Part shown: positions 54,984-64,000 of the stretch, piece after piece
Layout: every line of letters starts with the position of its first letter
How positions within the stretch are numbered: position 1 is the stretch's first letter
Origin: Filosporella fistucella
Taxonomy: Eukaryota; Ascomycota; Leotiomycetes; Helotiales
Reading direction: 5' to 3'
Assembly: GCA_030077755.1 (NCBI GenBank)
Contig: JAQJZZ010000008.1
Span: 1-64,000 of the forward strand
Length of the DNA: 64,000 nt
Notes under the pieces: generated by a model
The model's database searches: none
What the model was told of the DNA's origin: nothing
Seen by the model: only the letters and a program-made list of their open reading frames with translations
Made by a program: the position numbers and the translations under genes

Positions 54984-56019
54984 ATGGATTCTTCCTTTGG
55001 CAACCCTACTGATGGTATGAAGCAACAGATCCTCAATTTTCCAGCACTAATACAGACCACAGGGAGCAAACCGAAAGCGGAGGTCGAAGAATCTACTCAG
55101 GATAGCCTGGAGATCGCGTTTCACACCTGCATCAAAAAATGCGTGGGAGAGCTCATAGACCTGCAAATCGGTAACATCCAGATTCAAGAGACAGCAGTAG
55201 ACCCCCAAGCTTCTTAAGCCATCGAAGAATAATCAAAAAACTTTTCGCAGAACTCGCTCAAGAAGCTTCAGCATCTAAGCATGTCGAGTCTGATGATGAG
55301 CCTGACCCAGAGCAAGTCAGCTACGCGCCGCTTATCTGCAATGGTACGACGATCCCCAACGAGAACAGCAGATACGCATCAAAGTCAAAATGTCAAAAGG
55401 AGGTTACAGATTTGTGCACTAGGATGGATATTCGTACACTTATCACCTGCATAAGAAGAATGAAGAAAGATAACTCGAATGGATCACAGGCGAAGGTGGC
55501 GAAAAGCTGATTCGTTTGATGGATCAACTCATGAAAGCACCATTTCTCTTTGGTTAGTATTCATCCAAGTGCAAATTTCGCGTATTGATTAGTTATATCA
55601 ATGACGCCAGACGCTTTCGAAGTCAAGAAACAGCAATGCATCCAACTCGTGGGCTCGGGCCACCATCCAGCTGCAGATCTGTTGAAAGCTCACCATCTTC
55701 CACACATTGCCACGCTCGCAAAAGCCATTATACCATACGAAAACATCGATGACGATTTACGTAAATACCGCCAGTTGTTTTTCATCAGTGGAAGGTAGAC
55801 GGTGATGATCTGTACGACTTTCCGACACGCGATTACACCCGGGACAAAGACCAATTTGGACTTGGCAAGGATGCAGAAGCTTGCTCTGAGTTTATGAAAC
55901 TTCGTATCGCCTGGCCCTTCTTCTCCTTTGTCATACATGTTGTTGCATCTGGTGGTTTGGACGATCCAGACGTCCGAAAGAATTTCCCTCACGACTCCTC
56001 ACATTGGCGCAAAAGATAG
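54984..56019 (+). pseudogene. Broken gene of unknown family
   Basis: Coding-like pieces in order: MDSSFGNPTDGMKQ (from 54984), a second frame around 55340-55550 (KMSKGGYRFVH, then LEWITGEGGEKLIRL) containing TAG at 55420 and TAA at 55471, an intron of about 57 nt ending CGCCAG, an exon DAFEVKKQQCIQLV, and, after a one-step frame change near 55785, WKVDGDDLYDFPTRDYT to the stop at 56017-56019. Both stops fit CAG or CAA to TAG/TAA. The family is not recognised. It is a damaged gene about 55 kb from the telomere, so nonsense of this type is not confined to the end. Confidence 0.6.
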
Positions 56020-57104
56020 ATGCATAGGGTAGGCCTCCCCCGCCATCATGTCAAAACTGAATACCATGCTAACTATGGATAGTAATGGATAGCATCTGCT
56101 ACGCATTCGCACCTGCCTTTGATATAAAGCAATTAAATGCAAACGTTGAAACCCGCGAGTAATTCAGGGTGATGATCGCTCGCCTTGCAGACGATATCTA
56201 CCAATTCCAAGTCTGTGAACCCATATCTCTCATATGAGCCCATATATCCTACACCACTTCGCGGAGATCGTCACCTGCAAAGCCGTATGTCAGCAAGTGT
56301 GGTTCGATAGAGATTTTGGTTTTCATTAGACGCCGCGTACAGGGGGTGTGTCCATTTCGTTGTGTGCAATATTGGTTCCCGACAATCAATTAATCAGTTA
56401 GTTAGGACGAGAGTCTATGCTTGACAAAATTCAAAGGCCACCATTATTCATTAATTGTCCTAAGATTATCTTACGGAACACTGTAACTTACAAAGTGGCA
56501 AAATCCTCTAAAGGGTCTTAAATCACCTTTTTAACCCGATAACTAAGTAATATAAGGTTAACGTTAACTATTTACGCATATTAGAAATAGTATTAAAAGG
56601 GGGCTTATCATATTTTTTACTTATTCCTCTTTAGGTTTTATTTCTTTCCTTGCCATCTCCCGCTCCCCTCTACCTTTACCTCTCTTCTCCTCTCCTCTTT
56701 TGTATAATTAAAGTGACCAGGCGGGTGATAAAGAGAGGGATAGAAGGAGAGAAAGGAGAAAGAAGGAGCGGGGGGGAGAGGGAGAGAGAGGAAGGGAGAG
56801 GGAGGTAGAAGGAGGGATAGAGAGGGAGAAGGGGGCGAAAAGATTCTCCGGGTAGCTGCATTATAGACTTCCTCTTTATAAGCATATCATATCATCGAAT
56901 TTTCCAATTTTAAATGATATAGGAGGAGGTTTTGTCACTTCGTAAGTTAGAAGGGCCCGTAATTTTTCGCAAACTGCTTTCTTTACTTGGACTGCGATCT
57001 TGAGCCACACTATATATCTCAACTTCCACCTCCAAGACTTTGCAGCAGCGCAATCAAAATCAGTATTTCATACATCATCTCCTCAAGACCAAGTGAGGGA
57101 TCTC
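56020..57104. other. Intergenic with AT-rich stretch and polypurine tract
   Basis: No gene is supported. 56440-56630 is AT-rich with a TATA-like word and may be an LTR relic. The polypurine/polypyrimidine block is listed separately. Confidence 0.5.
56640..56845. repeat. Polypyrimidine followed by polypurine tract
   Basis: C/T-rich DNA at 56640-56700 is followed, after a 25 bp gap, by nearly pure G/A from 56727 to 56840 with GGAG, GAGAGG and a run of seven G. The two halves could pair as an imperfect hairpin, or the purine strand could form triplex DNA. An open frame at 56676-56885 on the minus strand is a by-product. Confidence 0.7.
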
Positions 57105-57390
57105 CTATCCCTGTGTTTCTCCCTCTTGTTCTGTCTCGGCCATGATATATGAGCTTTCGGAGGATAAACGATCGTCCTTGGCGACCAAGTTGAGATAGCT
57201 TCTCCTGATCTTTCTTTATGAAATCGTTAGCATGGTATTCTGAATCAGACTTAACTCACTGACCAGGGTGTATGGCAGAGGTCGATCTCATGGCCTTGAG
57301 ACCAAGGTACCCGACCCAAATTGTGATCAATGCAAGACATAGCCCTCCGAGTCCGATTGAGAGGGAAATTATATTGTCAGAGGAGAACAT
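57105..57390 (-). CDS. Tiny single-pass membrane protein
   Basis: Exons 57390-57260 and 57213-57105 (intron 46 nt, GTGAGT to AAAG) join in frame to 79 residues. MFSSDNIISLSIGLGGLCLA begins the protein and LALITIWVGYLGL completes one membrane helix; the C-terminus is charged (AKDDRLSSESSY, ETEQEGETQG). Short proteins of this build, one N-terminal helix and a polar tail, are common and poorly described in Pezizomycotina. A longer start at 57567 is in frame but gives extra sequence with no support. Confidence 0.5.
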
Positions 57391-57989
57391 GGCTCTGTGC
57401 TGAAAAGTCGAAGACTTTTCATGAACCACGTGGTGTGATTGGAGTGGTATAGAGTGCATAGAGTCCGAAAGTTGAAGCAGGTAATAGGTTTGAGTTTTGA
57501 TAGATAATTCACAACAGAAGGAAGTATTTGGATTCTTATACCAAGACCAAAGCTCTCCCTTGTTCAAATCTCTTGGCCGTCATCCTATTGGCGTTGCAAA
57601 AATTGCTTTCCGTGCACAGCCATAGATATGGTACAAACTTGGAGCAGGCAAGGATTTCTGGCAAAAGGAAAGGCCTTTGGGAAATAGGCAAGGCTACTTC
57701 TCGTAAATACAAGGCTGTGACAAAAGTTATGTGTGAGTAGGCATAATTGGTAGACTTATCGCTTAACAAAAGTTCCAAATTGGAGAACGAATGATGAGCT
57801 GGCCCTCTACATCCAGGAAACGGAACTTTTGCGCAGCGAATGGGGTCCATCATGGCTAACTGCGCTTACACCAATTCCGCCCTGCAAGGCAGCGAATCTA
57901 GTCAAGCAAACATTATAAGACTAGCGATTCCATCGCGGCACTTCCCCTCAAGTGTTTCCTTCCTTGCACGCCGCTCCAAGAACAACAAG

Positions 57990-59011
57990 ATGGATTTCGG
58001 AATCCCAAACCATACCTCTACCACCCGCAGGTACTCTGCAGAACAGTGGGAAGCACAGAAGAGCAATATAGAGCGTCTTTATATCACTGGTAATCGGTCC
58101 CTCAAGGAAGTCATTCACATCTTGAGTCGAGACTATTGTTTTACTGCCAGGTATTAACACACCCAGAAAAATATGTATGTTTGTGATCTACTAACTTTCT
58201 ATGTAGTATAAAACAGCTCAGGAGAAGACTCAAAATATGGGAGCTGGACAACAAGAATGTCAGAGGCGAAACAATGCTAGAGCTTGCTCGTATGAGAGCT
58301 AAGCGGAACTTGGAAAACAAGAAGAGTTGCTTCCGCGTCTCAAAAAAGCCGGTCGAGGATCAGAAAATCGATAGATTTCTACAAAGGAAGGACATTACTG
58401 AGGATGAGCTGTTGTTAATGGCAAGTCCGGTCGAGGGTAGATCCGTATTTGCAGATCTCTTAACATTCGAGCTGATAAATTGTGTAGCACCATCTCAATC
58501 CTTCAGCGTGTGCACTCCCGAAGGCGTACGCTCTCCACCACCAGCAGTGTTCTCATCAGAATCAATAGCTCCAGCACGAGTCGAAATGCCATTTGAAGCC
58601 GCCACACAAAAAAATCAACCTGGACTGGACAGTGTGATACCCAAGATGACTCAACAGGTGGAAGGCCAGCCGAAGTCAATTTTTGGACGCCCAGCGCAAG
58701 ATCGACATAGAGGGAGCAATTATCACGAATTTCTAAACAGCGTCGGCAAAACAACTTGGACCAGTGAAGAATTGAGTTTAAAAATGGACTTATATCTTCG
58801 AGATAGACAAGAGAGATTTTTCCCCGTTCGCAATGCGAAAGATATTCTAGAGCCTGAAAGACCGAAAAATCAAGCCAAGGTCAAACTTACCTCTAGTCTA
58901 CCTAAGCATTGCGGACGAGTATGTTATTGTCCGTCTCACGTTATAGATGTCTGGTCTTGCGTAAGTAATACTTTTGATGCTATCTGCAGAGCTAGAACAT
59001 TGCATTGCTGA
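57990..59011 (+). CDS. Clr5-domain protein
   Basis: Exons 57990-58150 and 58207 to about 59011 (intron 56 nt) join in frame. The Clr5 domain spans residues about 15-70: YSAEQWEAQKSNIERLY, SLKEVIHILSRDYCF, then across the splice KQLRRRLKIWELDNKNVRG. The domain is named after fission yeast Clr5 and is thought to bind DNA or chromatin. The rest is polar and low in recognisable structure. The end may be shortened by a splice site near 58960 (GCGTAAGT). In many fungi such proteins are numerous and variable in gene-poor regions. Confidence 0.75.
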
Positions 59012-60392
59012 ACTTTGCAAGGATATTTGTGAGGAAAAGGCTGCCATGGATCTCTTCCTATGCCATGATCATTGCCCTTTGTGTGGGCATCTTCGTTGTC
59101 CACAATGCACCATTTATAAAGTGCCAACACCGGAGTATCTGTAATGAATCTCAGAGCCGCTTCGACAGTTGATCCGCTCCCCCAGACTCGGAAAAGTGAT
59201 ACATACATTTGGAACTTTCAGGAAGGCGAATGAAAGCCCCAAATATTTCACCATCTTCAAGCACGAGCCTTTCCATCGGGTTTAGAATTTCAGGGACATA
59301 TCATCTCCCCAGGAAAGCCATTATGGTCCACACGAATACCAATTCGATCGTGTATCCAAATTCATTCTGCTGTAGAATCGCTGTATTTGAGTCGCACCAA
59401 GCACAATCAAGAATGCTATCACATGCGCGAGATTTCAAACAGGACCATCTGGGGACGATGAACGGCATGTTCTGGTTAGTTTATATGACCATTGGTTGGA
59501 CAATAGAATAAAAAGGCTAGGGGAGAAGAGGGTGGGATTAAGTGCGGAGTGAGCATGCGGAAAACTTCGGAAAGGGCTCCTGTAGGCTTATCTATATGGA
59601 TTTAATGATGTTAGCGGAGTTGAGTTTGATCCTATGTTGAGTGCTTAGTTTAATTGTTTTTATTTTTGGGTATTGTTTTATTGTATTAAACCGTGGAGTT
59701 CCAGATGTAATAAATGCATTCTGTACTAGCTTTCACATCTGACCGGTGGTCGTTGTCCCTTGGTAGTATATTGCATTCGATTTCCTGCCTAAGATATGTA
59801 AGAGTTAAAGCTTGAATATATCACTCCCGTCAATTCACAACACAGGTAGCTATGTGGAGTAAGTGTCTTACTTCCTCTTCCCCTGCTCATCTCTCCCAAT
59901 CTCGGTATTCCCTTTACGGGCTTCTTTTGCTGAGGAAGTTTCGAAAGGAACTTTGAACATAAAGCAGGATTCAGGAGGAGAGGGCACGCGAGACATGAGA
60001 GAAAGGGAAGACACTGACATAATATATATACTCATTGAGTGCTGTTGGACACTCCCTTAGTTGTTCTCAATTTTTCTGTACCAATATTCGCGACGAGGGA
60101 ATAGAATGTCGATTTAGTTCCAAGCTTAAGTTAGGGTCATTTGAAGGCCACAGTAACCGTAACTGGCTTTGCTATTGTGCATTACACATTAAAAGAATGC
60201 TGTATTTCAGATGTGGACGGTATCACGCAAAAGTGAATCTAGAAGTAGGTATGTATATACAAAGAGTTTAGGGTTTTGTCCTGCGGTCTTAGAAGGAATG
60301 ATCCTACAAGTCCTCAGAACCTTCTCCCCCCTTAGTAGGAGCAGGCACTAACAGCACAAAACATAACCCTGTATAACCTCCTATACCCCTGT
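59012..60392. other. Intergenic
   Basis: Several short domain-free frames. Nothing is supported as a gene. Confidence 0.5.
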
Positions 60393-61471
60393 TCACAACT
60401 CGTCATAACAAATCTTTATCGTAAATTCCTCCTTGCAATGACACTCCCAGTACGCATCCCAAACCCTCCTCGTCCACAACCCCACCTCTCCACTCCCAAC
60501 TCTCTTCCCATCCAATTCCGCAATAGGCATAATTCCTCCGGCTGTCGTACACATGAATACTTCCTCCGCTTCATACAACATTTCAACCGGTACATCTTGA
60601 ACTCTCGTTTCTAAGCCAAGGGAGGCTGCGATTTCGAGGACTGTTTTGCGGGTTATACCCAACAGGCAGCCGCGGGAGGGAGTGTAGAGGATTGAGGAGT
60701 GGAGGAGGAAGATGTTGAAACCGGAGCCTTCTGTTAGGAGGTATGGTGGGGAGGAGGTAGTGAGGAAGGGGTGCCTGTGAAATTTAGCGTTGGTTGAGAC
60801 AGTGGATTAGAGTGAAAGAAGTACATAGCATCCCGATCTTTAGCCTCATACATAGCTTTCGTAAAATCTCCCCCTGTTTCAACTCATCAGCGTCCCAATC
60901 CATCAAACCATCGAAGTAGAGAAAACAAACATTGTAAATTCTTAACAGTAGGATCCATACTCCCTTCCGGGATCCTTCTAACCGTCTTCGCCACAACCGC
61001 ACTCCCACCCACTTTCTGCACTTCCGGCGGCATAACCCATACATAAGGCATAACAAACATATATAGTAAATTCTTCATCTCTCCTTCTGCACCTCTAACG
61101 CCTTTTAATCCCCTTGTAACGATAATCTCTACAAACGCATCTCTAATTCCGCTTTTTGCAACCATATCTATCAAAATGTTCTTAACTTCTTCTTTAGGTA
61201 AAGGAAGCTTCAATCTGATTTTCTGACAGGAGAGGGATAGGCGATCGATATGGTCATCGAGACGGAAGAATCGACCGTCCCATACTGCAGGCACATCATA
61301 TGTGAGATCGCTGTGCAGGAAGCCTTGGTCCATAAGTGGTATACGTGCTTTGTGGAGAGGGGTAAGTTCGCCTGCTACCCAGGCTACGCCTTTGGCGAAA
61401 GGATTTTGGACTGCTTGAAGGACGGCCAGACGAGATTCATAGCCGGAAAATATCCTGTCCATTGTTGCCAT
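60393..61471 (-). CDS. PLP fold-type IV transaminase, (R)-amine transaminase-like
   Basis: Exons 61471-60931, 60873-60825 and 60774-60393 (introns 57 and 50 nt) join in frame to 323 residues. The class IV pattern is complete: [20 protein letters not shown] with [27 protein letters not shown] with the PLP-binding Lys (about residue 178) at the first splice junction, [13 protein letters not shown], and [16 protein letters not shown]. Length and these blocks match fungal (R)-selective amine:pyruvate transaminases more than branched-chain aminotransferases. It should move an amino group between a chiral amine and a keto acid. The specific substrate is an inference. Confidence 0.9.
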
Positions 61472-62194
61472 AATGAAATTAGATTGATTGCGTTGCTTTT
61501 AATGTTGACTTGGGAGATACACCTTTGTTTCTGAGGTGGGTTTTCACTTATGAGGGATGCATAAGTATACCCCACCTTTGTGGAGGTGATAAGAGTTCCC
61601 CTCACTAAAAGTGGAAAGTATTCCCGATATGCTTCAAAGTGCTCTGAGCTGCAAGCAAGATAAATTGAGCCAATCTATATTACATACCTAGGGACGGGTA
61701 TAAAGAATACATTGCACATATATTGACATGGGTTATCTAACACGAAATTGTCGCTATTTTCTAAAATATCAAGGGCTGGGTACCTGTCCGCTGAAGCAGA
61801 TTTGGGCGGTATAAATTAATATTGAGTTCAATGCAGGTTTGTAAAACCTGTCTCAAAGCATCGAGTTGATTTAATAACCAAAACTGAGTTAGAGTCCATA
61901 TTGGCGAGAAAGCTAGCAAGTTGACAACAGGGAAAGCGAAAATTCCATTCATGGAAAAGCCAAGCACACTCATGCAAATCTCGCCACTTGGCGGATATAT
62001 TTACTGATATGGTAGGAGGAGAATTTGAGAACACCCTCGAGCCTTAAAGATCAATTTACTGAATCAGGAAGCCCTGAAAGGCATCGTGTCATAAGCCAAA
62101 ATCTATGCGATGTGTATGTCGTGAGTATATACCACAATCCTTATCCAATGAACGCCCCAACTCCAACTCCAAAAGATTGTCTCTTTCCAAGTGC
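61472..62194. other. Intergenic
   Basis: No gene is supported. Overlapping minus-strand frames at 61761-62034 have no domain. Confidence 0.5.
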
Positions 62195-63782
62195 CTACTT
62201 GTAATGCTGTGTTTGTGTATAAGCTGGCGCAATTCTCTCCAATTCCACATTCCTCTCCCCACTGTTCTCCTTTCTCAACACCATGGGTACGCCTTTCCGT
62301 CTGACGATCGTGAGAACGATATATATCAGTCCCACGACGCCAGCAACAACTCCATAAGCAATCTCGCCATTCTTGCTGTTGGCAGCGAGTCTCAGTCCCA
62401 ATCCACCATTTATAACTGCAAGGACCATCAAGATTCGACCAAACCAGATATGAAGATGCGAAACACCCGCTCGGGCGAAGTTCCGGCGGAATTGGATATG
62501 GTGAATGATACCGAAAACGGGTTGGAGGAGGAATAGTACGCAAATCACAAGCCCAAAGATGGTATGTGAGTTGTTGAAAAGCTAAAAAGTCAGCATTATC
62601 ATCAAAGGGTTACGATATCTCGCAGAAAGCGAGGAGGGCAACAAATCATAATGATAACGGCGCCCTACCTCGCTTCTCCGTTGAATACCTGGCCTGCCAG
62701 GAAACCCATTTGGATAACCGCCTGGAAATCCATTGGGCCGACCTCCTCCAAAGAATGGGAATCTTACATAGCTTTTCATTTCCGCCAATTTGATTCCAAG
62801 ACCAAGACCGCAAAGAAGTGCGACAAGACTGAACATTTGGATTGCTGAGTGAACGAACATGTTACCTCCCATTCGCATCCAGATTCCTCCAATCGGGAAG
62901 AGTAGGACGACCACAACACCCATTATGATTCCATGTGCCTTTTGGTAGTCGTGGACGACTGCTAAGCTGTTTCCAACAACTGTTGCACCTGAATTTCCAC
63001 TGTTTGAGTTGCTGTTCCCATCATTTCCATCATTGCCATGATCATCGCCTGTCGAGGTAGATGTCGGACTGGAGGCAGAGGCCGTAGTGGTAGCAGATCC
63101 GACAAAAGGATTCGAATTTGCAGAAACGGCCGCCTGGGTAAGATCTAGTCTGACTTGTGTATAACTGCCGTCGCTGTGTTGGTTGATGGAGTATGAAGTA
63201 TCGGAGCTGTCAATGGCAGAGCCAGTCGACCAAGCGGCAATGAAGGGAGAATTCGTAGAGGAAGCTGAGCCGGAAGAGAGTTTGCAAGTTGTGCCTAATC
63301 ATTAGCTTTGTCTCCGCCAGGATAGAAAGACTTACATAGAATATTGGCAATCATCCTTCCATTTACAATTCCACTTCCCCCGAGAAGTGTAACCCCAGAT
63401 GCCAAAGACGAGCTGTATCTTGGCTCCACATGCCCACTTCCCGTCCTTGGACTAATAGTCACATTCCCATTTCCATCACTGTACATGACAAAGATAGTGG
63501 CTCCCGACATCTGCGATCCAATTCCCAATCCCACCCATTGGTAACTTGTCGGCGCACTGAGTTGTAGGTAAATAGGTCCATTGGCAGAGGAAGAGATACT
63601 CGATCCAGAGGGAACTCCAACCGAGTAGCTAGGACCAGGAGAGAAAGAAGCTAAAGCATTTGTTTTTGATACTATTCCCAACATCAGTTACATTCCTCGG
63701 CCGCAGCATATAACTAAACACAAGCAAGATCCGACGTACCTAAACCAGCAATAGCCAGCAGATTCTGGTATTGAAGCCTCAT
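62195..63782 (-). CDS. DOMON - cytochrome b561 membrane oxidoreductase
   Basis: Four exons (63782-63740, 63671-63336, 63294-62669, 62581-62195) join in frame to 463 residues. A signal peptide (MRLQYQNLLAIAGL) precedes a DOMON domain of the cellobiose-dehydrogenase cytochrome type; likely heme ligands are Met in IGSQMSGA and His in GSGHVEP. A Ser/Thr/Gly/Asn linker leads to the b561 part: VVHDYQKAHGIIMG, NMFVHSAIQ, NNSHTIFGL and VSHLHIWFGR supply the four His. The DOMON side should face out of the cell and pass electrons across the plasma membrane. Pro/Gly repeats (NGFPGGYPNGFPG) sit between b561 helices. Confidence 0.93.
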
Positions 63783-64000
63783 GATGAAGAATCAATCGAA
63801 AGCAAAATCCAAGAAATGTACGGAATATTATTGTTCAACCTTGCAAACCACACACGGCGACAGGGACAATAAATATATAAAAAGAGAATGGTCGGTGCAC
63901 TTTAATAGATCTCACCTGTGTCTTACCCTGTTCCTTCCCTCCACCTCAATCCCTTGGGTGTTTCAGGCCGGGAGAGACGACCGCCGTGCGCTTGCGGGGT
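63783..64000. other. Promoter region of the DOMON-b561 gene
   Basis: On the minus strand a TATA-like word (TTTTTATATATTTATTG at about 63868-63885) lies about 90-100 bp before the start codon. No further gene is seen before the window ends. Confidence 0.4.

Noticed and set aside
1..64000. CRISPR arrays, operons with ribosome binding sites, rRNA genes and functional tRNAs
   Set aside because: The sequence is fungal nuclear DNA; no regularly spaced direct repeats, no rRNA-like conserved blocks and no full cloverleaf were seen.

Overview
The window is a chromosome end from a filamentous ascomycete (Pezizomycotina). It opens with CCCTAA telomere repeats. Its genes carry short GT-AG introns of mostly 41-63 nt, and its protein families are typical of that group: Zn2Cys6 regulators, HET, NACHT, Clr5, CFEM receptors and GH45. 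Many changes look like repeat-induced point mutation (RIP): AT-rich blocks, repeat copies differing by transitions, and broken genes whose stops are all TAG or TAA where CAG or CAA is expected. Class or genus cannot be fixed from the sequence alone.

First 20 kb, subtelomeric. A gene cut off by the telomere and interrupted by four TAG codons (97-1284) is followed by one arm of a dispersed inverted repeat (1330-1486; partner 17979-18135), a 3 kb AT-rich block, an F-box gene, a broken multi-exon gene (8.1-10.3 kb), a repeat pair at 10.4/11.0 kb, and a trypsin-like protease relic (11.8-12.6 kb). The main find sits here. A seven-exon gene on the minus strand (12812-16984) stays in frame through all six introns and encodes about 1287 residues. 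It joins a SesB-type alpha/beta hydrolase, a NACHT NTPase, an acidic linker and a subtilisin-like (S8) protease in one NLR-like protein. Next come tRNA-like sequences, a GNAT acetyltransferase gene with one internal TAG, and another broken fragment.

20-30 kb: a decayed Nudix/DUF4743 gene, a Zn2Cys6 regulator beside a TauD-type dioxygenase, and a kinase-fold gene lacking canonical HRD and DFG motifs. An AT-rich stretch with LTR-like sequence follows.

30-39 kb looks like a sugar or polyol utilisation cluster: an MFS sugar transporter, a Zn2Cys6 regulator, and two Gfo/Idh/MocA oxidoreductases read divergently.

41-64 kb: a 2EXR/F-box-like protein, a HET-domain protein, a redox trio (NADPH:FMN reductase, FAD monooxygenase, NmrA-like protein), a nine-exon CFEM-type seven-helix receptor, a GH45 endoglucanase, a broken unknown gene, a tiny membrane protein, a Clr5 protein, an (R)-amine-transaminase-like enzyme and a DOMON-cytochrome b561 protein. 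Most of these spliced models keep frame end to end, so RIP-type damage is concentrated near the telomere, with one further broken gene at 55 kb.
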